DNA of 64,000 nt from CAYVUM01 sp964619055 (GTDB taxonomy: Bacteria > Pseudomonadota > Alphaproteobacteria > Rhodospirillales > Defluviicoccaceae). Each line of letters begins with the position of its first letter. Within the stretch, counting starts at the first letter, position 1. Shown here piece after piece: positions 8,679-18,330 of the stretch. The position numbers and the translations under genes are program-made. The notes beneath the pieces were generated by a model. It did no database searches and was not told the DNA's origin. It saw nothing but the letters and a program-made list of their open reading frames with translations. Location of the stretch: NCBI GenBank assembly GCA_964619055.1, contig CAZUDB010000012.1, positions 1-64,000 of the forward strand. Reading direction: 5' to 3'.

Positions 8679-9491
8679 ATGGTTGCGGTTATGGACATGG
8701 CTTTTCACAACGTCTCGACACTGGTGGCAATGCTGCCGGCGTCGGTGCAGATGTTTCGCACATCGCCGGCCCGCGATGCCGTGTACTGGATTGCGCTTGG
8801 TCTTGCTACCGTTGCGGCTGCGCTGCGGGCGGGTGTGATTCTTGCCGGACCCTGGCAGACTAGCCTGGCTGCCAATCTGTGGGTGACGAACGCGGGCACG
8901 CTTCTGGTGTTCCTCGGTTGTGTGATCGTCAGTTCGACTGCGTGGCGCTTGACACCGCTCGTCGTCGGCACGTTGCTGGTCCTCGGCATGGCCGCGGCGG
9001 TTTGGCAATCGGCACCCGGTCGGCCGCTGGCCGCGGGCTCGGAGGCGGGGGCATGGTTCAGCATCCATGTACTGGTGTCAGTGGCGACGTATGCGCTCGT
9101 GACGCTTGCCGGTGTTGCCGCGTTGGCGGCGTTCTTGCAGCAGCGCGCCTTGAAGCAGAAGCGCAGAACGGCCTTGACACGCCTGTTGCCAGCCGTGGCG
9201 GAAAGTGACAGCCTCGTTTTGCGCTTACTGCTTGCCGGGGAAGTCGTCCTGGCGGCTGGCCTCGCCTCTGGCATGGCGCTCTTGTACCAGGAGACAGGAG
9301 CGTTGCTGGAACTGGACCACAAGACGGTCCTCACCATGGCGGCATTTGTCGTCATCGCTGTGCTGCTCGCAATCCACGCCTGGACGGGCGTTCGCGGTCG
9401 GCAGGCAGCTCGGGGTGTGCTGTGCGCGTGGCTCTTGCTGACCCTCGGATATCCCGGTGTGAAGGTCGTGACAGACGTTCTGATGGCTTGA
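8679..9491 (+). CDS. CcsA/ResC-like cytochrome c assembly membrane protein (YpjD type)
   Basis: About 270 residues from ATG 8679 (ATG 8691 and 8697 are alternatives). Eight or so hydrophobic segments are visible. The IHVLVSVATYALVTLAGVAAL segment followed by AAFLQQRALK matches the CcsA/YpjD family, which lies close to heme-handling CcsA proteins; the HVLVS and WTGVRG regions carry the His/Trp expected near the heme-handling loop, though the full WWD signature is not seen. It is divergent from ispDF. A precise role in cytochrome c maturation is only inferred. Confidence 0.75.
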   Translation: MVAVMDMAFHNVSTLVAMLPASVQMFRTSPARDAVYWIALGLATVAAALRAGVILAGPWQTSLAANLWVTNAGTLLVFLGCVIVSSTAWRLTPLVVGTLLVLGMAAAVWQSAPGRPLAAGSEAGAWFSIHVLVSVATYALVTLAGVAALAAFLQQRALKQKRRTALTRLLPAVAESDSLVLRLLLAGEVVLAAGLASGMALLYQETGALLELDHKTVLTMAAFVVIAVLLAIHAWTGVRGRQAARGVLCAWLLLTLGYPGVKVVTDVLMA

Positions 9492-9602
9492 TGACATGCT
9501 TACGGCCTTGAGCCCGGCCGTGTTTATGCTCCCGAGACAGGCATTTCCTTGAATTTGTGATCATTCTGCCCTTCAATTGGGCAAGCGTTGGTGGAGTCCT
9601 TC

Positions 9603-10589
9603 ATGACCCTGTGCATTGGCGATCTGCATATCGATCCGCCTGTCTTTCTCGCCCCCATGTCGGGCGTGACCGACTTGCCGTTTCGCCGGCTTGTCAAGCG
9701 CTATGGCGCCGGCCTTGTTGTGTCTGAAATGATCGCGAGTCGCGCCGTCATTCATGCGAATCGCAAAACGCGTCAGCGCAGCGCCGCTGCGGCTGATGAG
9801 CAGCCAATGGCCATCCAGATCGCCGGCTGCGAGCCGGAGGTCATGGCCGAGGCCGCGCGGCTCTGCCGTGATCAAGGGGCCCGCCTGATCGACATCAACA
9901 TGGGCTGTCCGGTGAAGAAGGTAACCAACGGTGACGCGGGCGCGGCTTTGATGCGGGAAGAAACGCTCGTTGGGCGAATTGTCGAGGCGGTGGTGGGCGC
10001 AGTCGACGTTCCCGTTACCGTCAAAATGCGCACCGGCTGGGACGACACAAGCCGCAACGCGCCGCGGGTCGCGCAGATCGTTGAGGCGGCCGGTGCCCAA
10101 GCTGTGACCGTCCACGGGCGCACCCGCTGCCAATTTTACAACGGCCGCGCTGATTGGTCTTACATCGGCACGGTCAAAGCGGCTGTCTCGATCCCCGTGA
10201 TCGGCAACGGTGACGTGGCCAGCCTCGAGGATGCCCATGACCTCCTGCGCGCGTCGGGCGCAGATGCCGTCATGATTGGACGCGCCAGTTACGGTCGGCC
10301 CTGGCTGCCCGGCATGATCGCCCGCGGCTTGAGGGCAGGGCGAAGTGTTGCGCCGCCTGCGCTCTCCGAACAGTGCGCGGTCCTTCTGGAGCATTATCGG
10401 GCCATGATCGAGCATTATGGGGCTACCACCGGCATGCGCGCGGCCCGCAAGCATGTGGGATGGTACACGCGTGGCCTGCCGGATTCGGCCCGGTTTCGCT
10501 CAGCCGTGATGGCCGAGCCCGATCCCGATCGAGTCGTCGAGATGATCGGCCAACTTTACGAACCGCTCATCGATCGCCAGGCGGCGTAA
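9603..10589 (+). CDS. dusB: tRNA-dihydrouridine synthase (NifR3/DusB)
   Basis: 328 residues from ATG 9603 (a TTG at 9588 is in frame). It has the Dus TIM-barrel signatures: FLAPMSGVTDLPFRRL, IQIAGCEPEVMAEAA, INMGCPVKKVTNG (catalytic Cys), KMRTGWDD, TVHGRTRCQFYNGRADW and IPVIGNGDV...ADAVMIGRASYGRPW. The enzyme reduces uridines in tRNA D-loops with FMN. Its stop and the ntrB start share bases (TAATG), the ancient nifR3-ntrB-ntrC arrangement of alphaproteobacteria. Confidence 0.96.
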   Translation: MTLCIGDLHIDPPVFLAPMSGVTDLPFRRLVKRYGAGLVVSEMIASRAVIHANRKTRQRSAAAADEQPMAIQIAGCEPEVMAEAARLCRDQGARLIDINMGCPVKKVTNGDAGAALMREETLVGRIVEAVVGAVDVPVTVKMRTGWDDTSRNAPRVAQIVEAAGAQAVTVHGRTRCQFYNGRADWSYIGTVKAAVSIPVIGNGDVASLEDAHDLLRASGADAVMIGRASYGRPWLPGMIARGLRAGRSVAPPALSEQCAVLLEHYRAMIEHYGATTGMRAARKHVGWYTRGLPDSARFRSAVMAEPDPDRVVEMIGQLYEPLIDRQAA

Positions 10590-11725
10590 TGGACAGCCCC
10601 AACGATAGTCGCGTGGTTCGGCTGCGCCCCCCGTCCCAAGATCGCGCGGAGGCCGATTTTCGGAGTTTACTCAATGGGCTGCCCAATATCGTCATGGCCG
10701 TCGATCTTGACGGGATCGTCAGCTACGTCAACCATGCTGGAGAACAGTTTTTCCAAGGCAGCGCATCGCATTTAGCTGGGCAGCCGCTGCAGGACCTGAT
10801 CCCGCCGGACAGTCCGCTTTTTGCCCTGATTAGGCAGGCACGCACGGGCGGACACCCAGTCGCCGAGTACCACGTCACGTTGGCGAGCCCGCGAATCGGC
10901 CGGAATCTGGTGAACATCCAGGCATCTCCTGTTGGTGACGCGTTGGATACCGTTGTGCTGACCATGCAAGAGCGCTCCATTGCGGCCAAGATCGACCGAC
11001 AGCTCACCTACCGCGGGGCAGCGCGCTCCGTGTCGGCCTTGGCGGCGATGCTGGCGCACGAGGTGAAGAACCCCGTTGCAGGCATCCGCGGCGCCGCTCA
11101 GTTGCTAGAACAGACCGTCAATCCGGATGATCGCTCGCTGACTCGCCTGATTCGCGACGAGGCGGACCGGGTGTGTGCGCTCATTGACCGGATGGAGGTA
11201 TTTTCGCAAGGCACGCCCCTGGAGCGCGGCCCCGTCAACATTCACGAGGTCCTTAGCCGGGTCCGTATCCTGGCGGAAAGTAGTTTTGGCCGGCATATCC
11301 AGTTCATCGAATCCTACGACCCGTCCCTGCCGGCGGTGTTGGGCAATCGCGATCAACTTACCCAAGTGTTCCTGAACCTGGTCAAGAATGCTTGCGAGGC
11401 AGCACCCTCGGCCGCCGGTGAGATCCGGATTCAAACCTCCTACAGCCACGGCGTCCGGTTCGCCGTGCCGGGGAGCCATTCGCGCGTGCACCTTCCGCTG
11501 ATGATCAGTGTTCAGGACAACGGCGACGGAATTCCTGAGGACATGAAGGCCCATCTGTTCGATCCCTTTGTCACCTCCAAGCCGCGGGGCACCGGCCTTG
11601 GCCTTGCTATGGTCGCCAAGATCATTGGGGACCATGGTGGCGTCATCGAGTTTGACAGCCTGCCGGGACGCACCGTGTTTCGCGTGATGTTGCCGATGGT
11701 CACGGCGGAGGCAACCAGGGAATGA
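10589..11725 (+). CDS. ntrB: Nitrogen regulation sensor histidine kinase NtrB
   Basis: 378 residues. An N-terminal PAS domain (about 25-140, NGLPNIVMAVDLDGIVSYVN) is followed by the HisKA region with the phospho-acceptor in MLAHEVKNPVAGIRGAAQLL and the ATPase domain with N-box LNLVKNACEAAP, G1 DNGDGIPE, FDPFVTSKPRGTGLGLAM. NtrB is the soluble, PII-controlled kinase/phosphatase for NtrC. It overlaps dusB by one base and ntrC by four. Confidence 0.96.
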   Translation: MDSPNDSRVVRLRPPSQDRAEADFRSLLNGLPNIVMAVDLDGIVSYVNHAGEQFFQGSASHLAGQPLQDLIPPDSPLFALIRQARTGGHPVAEYHVTLASPRIGRNLVNIQASPVGDALDTVVLTMQERSIAAKIDRQLTYRGAARSVSALAAMLAHEVKNPVAGIRGAAQLLEQTVNPDDRSLTRLIRDEADRVCALIDRMEVFSQGTPLERGPVNIHEVLSRVRILAESSFGRHIQFIESYDPSLPAVLGNRDQLTQVFLNLVKNACEAAPSAAGEIRIQTSYSHGVRFAVPGSHSRVHLPLMISVQDNGDGIPEDMKAHLFDPFVTSKPRGTGLGLAMVAKIIGDHGGVIEFDSLPGRTVFRVMLPMVTAEATRE

Positions 11726-13164
11726 CAGCAACGGTCCTCGTCGCGGACGACGATCCGGCGATCCGCACCGTTGTGAGTCAAGCGCTGGAGCGAGCAGGCT
11801 TTCGGGTTCGAACCACGGGCAACGCGGCCACGCTGTGGCGTTGGATCAGCGACGGCCAGGGTGACGTCGTCATCACCGACGTGCTGATGCCCGACGAAAA
11901 CGGCCTGGACTTGATTCCGCGCATCCGCAAAATCCGTTCGGAGCTTCGGGTGATCGTGATGAGCGCCCAGAACACCCTGCTCACAGCCGTGCGCGCGACC
12001 GAGCGTGGGGCCTTTGAGTATCTCCCAAAGCCCTTTGACTTGAATGAATTGATCGGCGTAGTTCGCCGCGCGCTTGAGCCGACGAAGTCAACGTCCGCAA
12101 ACCTGACGCCGGAGGTCGAGACGGGCGGCGAACCGCTCCCGCTGATCGGTCGCTCGCCGGCCATGCAGGAGATTTATCGCACGCTCGCCAGGTTGATGGG
12201 TACGGACCTGACCGTCCTGATCACCGGCGAGTCCGGCACGGGCAAAGAGTTGGTGGCGCGTGCCCTGCACACATACGGCAAGAGGCGTGACGGGCCGTTC
12301 GTGGCCATCAACATGGCCGCGATTCCCCGCGACCTGATCGAAAGTGAGCTGTTTGGGCACGAGAAGGGCTCGTTCACTGGCGCCACCCAGCGTACGGTGG
12401 GGCGGTTCGAACAATCCGAAGGCGGCACGCTGTTCCTGGATGAAATCGGCGATATGCCGTTGGAGGCCCAAACCCGCTTACTGCGGGTGTTGCAGGAAGG
12501 CGAGTACACTACCGTCGGCGGGCGCACCCCTATTCGGGCCAACGTCCGCATCGTCGCGGCGACCCATCGCGATCTGAGCCAACTGATCCGACAGGGCTCG
12601 TTTCGTGAGGACCTGTTCTTTCGCTTGAGCGTGGTGCCGATCCGCGTGCCGCCGTTGCGGGAGCGAACCTCGGACGTGCCGGAGTTGGTGCGCCACTTCC
12701 TTGCCAAAGCTCACGCCGAGGGCTTGCCGGCGAAGATGCTCGATCACGCCGCGATGGAGCGGCTGAAAGGGTACCGGTGGAGCGGTAATGTTCGTGAGCT
12801 GGAAAACACCGTGCGCCGGTTGGTGGCGCTGCATTCCGAGGAGGTGATCGGCGTCGACAGCGTCGAGGCCGAGTTGGCCGACACCTCGGATCGTGAGGCG
12901 GAAACGGACAATGACGGCCTCGCGGCCTCGGTTGAGCGCCAGCTCCGCCTCTATTTCGAAGCCCACGCCCAGTCCCTTCCGGCACCTGGACTGTTCGACC
13001 GGGTTATTCGTGAGGTTGAGCGGCCATTGATTTCCTTGACCCTGGAGGCAACCCGGGGCAACCAGATTCGAGCCGCCGAAGTGCTCGGACTGAACCGCAA
13101 CACCCTGCGCAAGAAGATTCGGGATTTGAACATTCCCGTGGTTCGGGGAGGAGGCGCGCGGTGA
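11722..13164 (+). CDS. ntrC: Nitrogen response regulator NtrC (sigma-54 activator)
   Basis: 480 residues. Receiver domain 1-120 with the acidic pair VADDDPA and phospho-Asp in VITDVLMPDENG. The AAA+ domain has Walker A GESGTGKE, the sigma-54 contact loop as GSFTGAT (consensus GAFTGA), and Walker B LFLDEIGD. The Fis-type helix-turn-helix lies at the C-terminus (NQIRAAEVLGLNRNTLRKKI). It activates nitrogen-assimilation promoters when phosphorylated. Overlaps ntrB (ATGA) and ntrY (GTGA). Confidence 0.97.
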   Translation: MTATVLVADDDPAIRTVVSQALERAGFRVRTTGNAATLWRWISDGQGDVVITDVLMPDENGLDLIPRIRKIRSELRVIVMSAQNTLLTAVRATERGAFEYLPKPFDLNELIGVVRRALEPTKSTSANLTPEVETGGEPLPLIGRSPAMQEIYRTLARLMGTDLTVLITGESGTGKELVARALHTYGKRRDGPFVAINMAAIPRDLIESELFGHEKGSFTGATQRTVGRFEQSEGGTLFLDEIGDMPLEAQTRLLRVLQEGEYTTVGGRTPIRANVRIVAATHRDLSQLIRQGSFREDLFFRLSVVPIRVPPLRERTSDVPELVRHFLAKAHAEGLPAKMLDHAAMERLKGYRWSGNVRELENTVRRLVALHSEEVIGVDSVEAELADTSDREAETDNDGLAASVERQLRLYFEAHAQSLPAPGLFDRVIREVERPLISLTLEATRGNQIRAAEVLGLNRNTLRKKIRDLNIPVVRGGGAR

Positions 13165-15464
13165 CGGCCCCCGTTTCGCCATCCGTGCCGCCGCTGACCG
13201 CGACGCTCCACACCGGTGAGAGCGACGGCGTGGACAGCAAGGGAACGCCGACCAACCGCTATGGCCGGCTCGCGTTCATCGTCGCTGTTGCGGCGGTCGT
13301 TTCGGGCCTTGCCACTGTCGTATTCATGAGCCGCGCCTATGAGCCCGAACCGGATGTCGATACGGTGCGCTATCTGCTCGCCCTCGACATCGTCCTGCTG
13401 CTCGTTCTTGGTGGGCTTGTCGGCATTCGCTTGATGCAGGTGTGGCGAGAGCGGCAACGGGGCCTCGCCGGCTCCGGCCTGCTGATCCGCATGGTGATGA
13501 TGTTCGGCCTCGTTGCCGTCACCCCGGGCCTTCTCGTGGCGATCCTCGCTGGGGCGTTCTTGAAGTTCGGCTTCGTCGAGCTGTTCGCGGATCGGGTGCG
13601 CACCGCCGTCACCGCCTCCGATGCGGTCGCTCGAGCTTACCTGGAGGAGCATCGAAACAGCATCCGCGCCGAGGCGGCCGCTATGGCCAACGATCTGGAC
13701 CGGGACGCGCCCGAGCTAATGGCGGCGGACCACCGCTTGTTTGATCACAGGTTGTCTCTCCAAGCGATCCTGCGGTCCATCCCGGAAGCGATCGTTGTCG
13801 ATGGTCAGGGTCAGGTCTTGGCAAAGACACCCTTGAGCCTCAGCCTGGTGTTCGACTTGGACCTCGTGCCGCGAGAGGCGGTCGAGTCGGCTAATCGGGG
13901 TGACGTTGTTCTGTTGTCGAAACCCGATGACACCCGCGTGCGCGCCATCGTCAAACTAAACCGCTTCGTTGACGCTTATTTGATTGTGGGTCGCTTTATC
14001 GATCCGGACGTACTCGCAAACATCCAGCGAACCAACACCGCCGTTGCTTACTATCAAGGCCTGGAGGAGCGGGGGGAGTGGTTTCGGATCACTTTTATTG
14101 CGATTTTCGTCGTGGTCGCCCTGCTGCTGCTGCTGGCCGCCATTTGGACCGGAATTACGCTTGCGACGCGGATCTCGCGCCCGATTGCGACCCTGATCGG
14201 CGCTGCCGATCGGGCACGCAAGGGGGATCTTTCAGTGCGGGTCGAGACCGGGCACGGCGTCGGCGAAGTGGATTCGCTCGGCCGCTCGTTCAACCGCATG
14301 ACAAGCCAATTGGAATCCCAGCGGAGCAGCTTGGTTGAGGCCAATCGCCAGTTGGACGAACGGCGGCGCTTTACGGAGATCGTGTTGAGCGGCGTTTCCG
14401 CCGGGGTGATCGGGCTGAACGCCAACGGTCTCATCCGCCTACCCAATCGTTCGGCTTCAGTGCTGTTGGGGGTCGACCTGACCACGGCCCAGGGTGCCCA
14501 CCTGGAATCCGTGGCGCCCGAAATGGCGGACTTGTTGGCTCGGTCCCGCGCCCAGCCGGACCGCTCTTGGGAAGATGAGATCGAGCTTCATCGCGACGGT
14601 CGAAAAGCCACTCTGATCGCACGCATTGCCGCCGAACAGGTGGACGGGACGGTTGTCGGCTACATCGTGACGTTCGACGATATCTCAGCGCTGGTCTCAG
14701 CCCAGCGCCAGGCAGCATGGGCCGATGTGGCCCGCCGGATCGCACACGAAATCAAGAATCCCCTAACTCCAATTCAACTGGCAGCTGAGCGATTGCAGCG
14801 CAAGTACGGCAGAGATGCCAACACGGACGATGAAACCTTCACGGCCTGCACCGACACGATCGTGCGGCGCGTGGAGGACATCCGCCGCATGGTCGATGAG
14901 TTTTCGTCCTTCGCCCGGATGCCCCGGCCGGATATCAAGAGCGAGAACGTGAACGAGCTCGTGATTCAAGCTGTGTTTTTGGAGCGCAGCCGCTCTCCGG
15001 AGATTCGCATCGAGACGCATCTGCCGGACCCCGCTATCTGGATGGCGTGTGACGGCCGCCAGATTGCGCAAGCGTTGACGAACATCCTCAAGAATGCGGC
15101 GGAGGCCATTACGGAGCGCGGGGGCGGGACTCTGCCCGCCGATGGTTTGATCAGCGTCACGCTGGTGGACGATGAGGACGGCCAGGAGGGCGACGGCGTT
15201 GTGCGCATTATTCTGGAGGACAATGGCTGCGGCTTGCCCCGCGACCAGCGCGAGCGCCTGACTGAGCCTTATGTGACCACGCGGTCCAAAGGCACCGGTC
15301 TTGGACTGGCGATCGTGCGAAAAATCATGGAAGATCATGCGGCCGATCTTCTCCTGGAAGACCGGGAGGAGGGCGGTGCCCGAATCAGCCTTGTGTTTCA
15401 CACCCCGCTGACCCACGCGGCTGCGGGAGGTGACCGCGTTGACGCGGAAGTTCGGATGGAGTGA
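13161..15464 (+). CDS. ntrY: Nitrogen regulation sensor histidine kinase NtrY
   Basis: 767 residues with a GTG start. Three to four membrane segments lie in the first 110 residues, then a periplasmic domain, another membrane segment near residue 310 (FRITFIAIFVVVALLLLLAA), HAMP (ATRISRPIATLIGAADRARKG), PAS, HisKA (ARRIAHEIKNPLTPIQLAAE) and HATPase (DNGCGLP, TRSKGTGLGLAI). NtrY is the membrane partner of NtrX, linked to nitrogen and redox or envelope signals in alphaproteobacteria. It is tightly coupled to genes on both sides. Confidence 0.96.
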   Translation: MTAPVSPSVPPLTATLHTGESDGVDSKGTPTNRYGRLAFIVAVAAVVSGLATVVFMSRAYEPEPDVDTVRYLLALDIVLLLVLGGLVGIRLMQVWRERQRGLAGSGLLIRMVMMFGLVAVTPGLLVAILAGAFLKFGFVELFADRVRTAVTASDAVARAYLEEHRNSIRAEAAAMANDLDRDAPELMAADHRLFDHRLSLQAILRSIPEAIVVDGQGQVLAKTPLSLSLVFDLDLVPREAVESANRGDVVLLSKPDDTRVRAIVKLNRFVDAYLIVGRFIDPDVLANIQRTNTAVAYYQGLEERGEWFRITFIAIFVVVALLLLLAAIWTGITLATRISRPIATLIGAADRARKGDLSVRVETGHGVGEVDSLGRSFNRMTSQLESQRSSLVEANRQLDERRRFTEIVLSGVSAGVIGLNANGLIRLPNRSASVLLGVDLTTAQGAHLESVAPEMADLLARSRAQPDRSWEDEIELHRDGRKATLIARIAAEQVDGTVVGYIVTFDDISALVSAQRQAAWADVARRIAHEIKNPLTPIQLAAERLQRKYGRDANTDDETFTACTDTIVRRVEDIRRMVDEFSSFARMPRPDIKSENVNELVIQAVFLERSRSPEIRIETHLPDPAIWMACDGRQIAQALTNILKNAAEAITERGGGTLPADGLISVTLVDDEDGQEGDGVVRIILEDNGCGLPRDQRERLTEPYVTTRSKGTGLGLAIVRKIMEDHAADLLLEDREEGGARISLVFHTPLTHAAAGGDRVDAEVRME

Positions 15465-16882
15465 TGGCGGCCAACAGACAGCGCCGGGTCGAAGATATCC
15501 TTATCGTCGATGACGAGTCCGATATCTGCACCTTGATTGCCGGCATCCTTGACGATGAAGGTTACGAGTCACGGCCCGCCCATGACAGCGATACCGCACT
15601 GGCGGCGATCGGCGCTCGCCGGCCAAGCCTTGTTCTCCTTGATATATGGCTTCAGGGCAGTCGGATCGACGGCTTGGCCGTGTTGGAAGAGGTCAAGCGC
15701 AGTGATCCCTCGCTGCCAGTTGTGATCATGAGTGGCCACGGTACTGTGGATACGGCCGTACAGGCGATCAAACTAGGCGCATACGATTTTGTCGAGAAGC
15801 CGTTCAAGACGGACCGGCTGATTCTGTCCATCGAGCGTGCAATCGAGGCAACTCGGCTGCGCCGTGAGAACGAGGAACTCCGCGTTCGATCGGGCGTTGG
15901 AGCAGAATTGATTGGGCGCTCGCCGGCGATCAACCAGCTTCGCCAAGCGATCGAGCGCGTCGCGCCCACCAACAGCCGGGTGTTGATTTCGGGCCCGGCG
16001 GGCTCGGGCAAGGAGGTTGTCGCGCGCCTCTTGCACGCTCGCTCGCTTCGGGCCGATGGCCCGTTCGTTGTGTTGAATTCGGCATCGATGGCGCCGGATC
16101 GAGTTGAAACCGAGCTGTTCGGTATCGAGGGGGCAGGGGACCCGTCCCGCCGAGTCGGCACCTTCGAAGGCGCACACAACGGCATCCTATTCCTCGACGA
16201 GGTCGCGGACATGCCGGTTGAGACGCAGGGCAAGATCATCCGTGTTCTTCAGGAGCAGGAGTTTGAGCGCGTGGGCGGCTCGACGCGGGTACAGGTCGAC
16301 GTGCGGGTTGTGGCCGCCACCACCCGCGACTTGTCCGCCGAAATCCGCGCCGGCCGGTTTCGGGAGGACCTGTTCTATCGCCTCAGCGTCGTACCGCTCC
16401 GGGTCCCGCCACTCAAGGAGCGCCGAGAGGACGTCCCGACTCTTGCCGGGTGGTTTATGGACCGGGCTGCGGAAAGCTCCGGTCGTCGGGCCAGACCCAT
16501 CAACGACGATGCCATGGCCGCCCTGCAGGCCTATGACTGGCCGGGAAACGTCCGTGAACTGCGCAACATAATTGAGCGCTTGCTGATCATGGCGCCTGGC
16601 GATCCCGAAGATCCGATCCGCGCCGATATGCTTCCGCCCGAACTCGAAACGTCGTTCTCGGTGACGCGATATCCCGACAAAAGCGCCGAAATCATGGGGC
16701 TGCCGCTGCGCGATGCGCGGGAGATTTTCGAGCGGGAGTACTTGCTCGCTCAAGTGACGCGCTTCGGCGGCAATATTTCGCGCACCGCTGCCTTCGTTGG
16801 CATGGAGCGCTCCGCCCTCCACCGCAAGCTCAAATCTCTCGGCATCAACACCGACGAAAAAACCCGCGGAACGGCCAGCTGA
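15464..16882 (+). CDS. ntrX: Response regulator NtrX
   Basis: 472 residues from ATG 15464, overlapping the ntrY stop (TGATG). Receiver domain has ILIVDDESDIC and LVLLDIWLQGSRIDG. The AAA+ region keeps Walker A as GPAGSGKE and Walker B LFLDEVAD, but the sigma-54 contact loop is absent: where GAFTGA is expected the text reads FGIEGAGDPSRRVGTFE. A Fis-type HTH ends the protein (NISRTAAFVGMERSALHRKL). This pattern occurs in many alphaproteobacterial NtrX proteins and argues for a repressor or sigma-70-type mode rather than classical sigma-54 activation. Confidence 0.95.
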   Translation: MAANRQRRVEDILIVDDESDICTLIAGILDDEGYESRPAHDSDTALAAIGARRPSLVLLDIWLQGSRIDGLAVLEEVKRSDPSLPVVIMSGHGTVDTAVQAIKLGAYDFVEKPFKTDRLILSIERAIEATRLRRENEELRVRSGVGAELIGRSPAINQLRQAIERVAPTNSRVLISGPAGSGKEVVARLLHARSLRADGPFVVLNSASMAPDRVETELFGIEGAGDPSRRVGTFEGAHNGILFLDEVADMPVETQGKIIRVLQEQEFERVGGSTRVQVDVRVVAATTRDLSAEIRAGRFREDLFYRLSVVPLRVPPLKERREDVPTLAGWFMDRAAESSGRRARPINDDAMAALQAYDWPGNVRELRNIIERLLIMAPGDPEDPIRADMLPPELETSFSVTRYPDKSAEIMGLPLRDAREIFEREYLLAQVTRFGGNISRTAAFVGMERSALHRKLKSLGINTDEKTRGTAS

Positions 16883-16946
16883 TGCAGATCTACCGCGCTA
16901 CACCCGCTGTCGGCGCGTCCCGGGTCCGAGTGCATCGGCCGCAACC

Positions 16947-18323
16947 ATGAACATCCTGATCTGCGGTGCTGGCCAGGTTGGTTTCACCATCGCCCGCCAA
17001 TTGGCGCTTGAAAATAACACGGTCACCGTAGTCGATCGTGATCCGGACCTGATCCGTCGTGTCAACGACACCCTGGACGTTCAGGGAGTCGTTGGTCATG
17101 GATCTCGCCCTGACGTCCTTGACCGCGCCCACGCCGGCGACGCCGACATGATCATCGCCGTCACGCAGACTGACGAAGTCAACATGGTGTGCTGCCAAGT
17201 AGCACATTCCCTGTTCGAGGTGCCGACCAAGATCGCCCGTATTCGTGACCAGAGCTATCTGGACACCGAATGGTCGGCCCTGTTCTCGCGTGAGCACATG
17301 CCCATCGACGTCATCATCTCCCCGGAGATGGAGGTGGCACGCGCAATCATCCGTCGCCTGCGTGTTCCCGGAGCCTTCGAGATGATCCCGCTGGCCGACG
17401 ACCGGGTGCGGCTTCTCGGCATCCGCTGCCGGGCGGACGGGCCGGCCGTCAACACGCCGGTGCGCCGGGTTCCACAGCTGTTTCCCGATCTGAACATGGT
17501 GATCGTTGGTCTGGTTCGGGGCGACGAGGTCGTGTCCGTCGCCTCCGATGCGGAGTTGCAGTGCGGCGACGATGTTTACGTGGTGGTGGAAACGGAACAG
17601 GTTCGGCGCGCGTTGGCAGCCTTCGGCCACGAAGAGCCGGAGGTCAAGCGCCTGGTTCTGTGTGGTGGCGGCAACATTGCCCTGCTGCTCGCCCAGGATA
17701 TCGAGCGCGAACACCCGTGGATCAACGTTAAGATCATCGAGGCCAGTCCCGAACGGGCGGCCCGTGTCGCCAGCCTACTGAGCCGAACCGTCGTGCTCCA
17801 CGGCGATGTTCTGGACCCGGACATCCTGGCCGAAGCCGGGGTCGAGACGGCCGATACCATAGTCGCAGTCACGGACGACGACGAGACCAACATTCTGTCG
17901 TCCATGCTGTCGAAGCGCTACGGCGCCAAGCGGGCCATCTCGTTGCTCAACAAGAGCATTTATGAGCCACTCATCGCCACGCTCGGCATTGACGTCGTGG
18001 TCAGCCCTCGCAACATCACGGTTTCTTCCATCCTTCAGCATGTGAGACGCGGGCGGATCTATGCCGTTCATACGTTGCGCGAGGGTTTTGGAGAGCTGAT
18101 CGAGGCCGAGGCCTTGGAAACGTCAGGGCTGATCGGCGCCCCGTTGAAGGAGGTGGATTTTCCCGATCGTGTCATGGTCGGCGCGATCGTCCGCCATGGT
18201 CGAGTGATAACACCGTCGGGAGCCACTGTTATCCAAGCCCGCGATCGGGTTGTCCTGTTCGCGGCGCCCGAGGCGGTGCGGCGGGTCGAAAAGCTGTTCT
18301 CCGTGCGTCTCGAATATTTCTGA
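16947..18323 (+). CDS. trkA: Trk system potassium transport regulatory protein TrkA
   Basis: 458 residues from ATG 16947, chosen because MNILICGAGQVGFTIA begins the first Rossmann fold. The protein is a tandem RCK: nucleotide motifs ICGAGQVG and LCGGGNIA, each followed by a TrkA-C domain (FEMIPLADDRVRLLGI; AEALETSGLIGAPLKEV). TrkA is the cytoplasmic NAD(H)/ATP-binding gate subunit of Trk K+ uptake. No TrkH/TrkG channel subunit lies in this window. The ntrX-trkA neighbourhood is standard in Rhodospirillales and rhizobia. Confidence 0.96.
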   Translation: MNILICGAGQVGFTIARQLALENNTVTVVDRDPDLIRRVNDTLDVQGVVGHGSRPDVLDRAHAGDADMIIAVTQTDEVNMVCCQVAHSLFEVPTKIARIRDQSYLDTEWSALFSREHMPIDVIISPEMEVARAIIRRLRVPGAFEMIPLADDRVRLLGIRCRADGPAVNTPVRRVPQLFPDLNMVIVGLVRGDEVVSVASDAELQCGDDVYVVVETEQVRRALAAFGHEEPEVKRLVLCGGGNIALLLAQDIEREHPWINVKIIEASPERAARVASLLSRTVVLHGDVLDPDILAEAGVETADTIVAVTDDDETNILSSMLSKRYGAKRAISLLNKSIYEPLIATLGIDVVVSPRNITVSSILQHVRRGRIYAVHTLREGFGELIEAEALETSGLIGAPLKEVDFPDRVMVGAIVRHGRVITPSGATVIQARDRVVLFAAPEAVRRVEKLFSVRLEYF

Positions 18324-18330
18324 GCTGCCT

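Noticed and set aside
10373..10588. 72-codon N-terminal extension of ntrB
   Set aside because: It lies inside dusB in another frame; MDSPNDSR at 10589 starts the normal NtrB with TAATG coupling.
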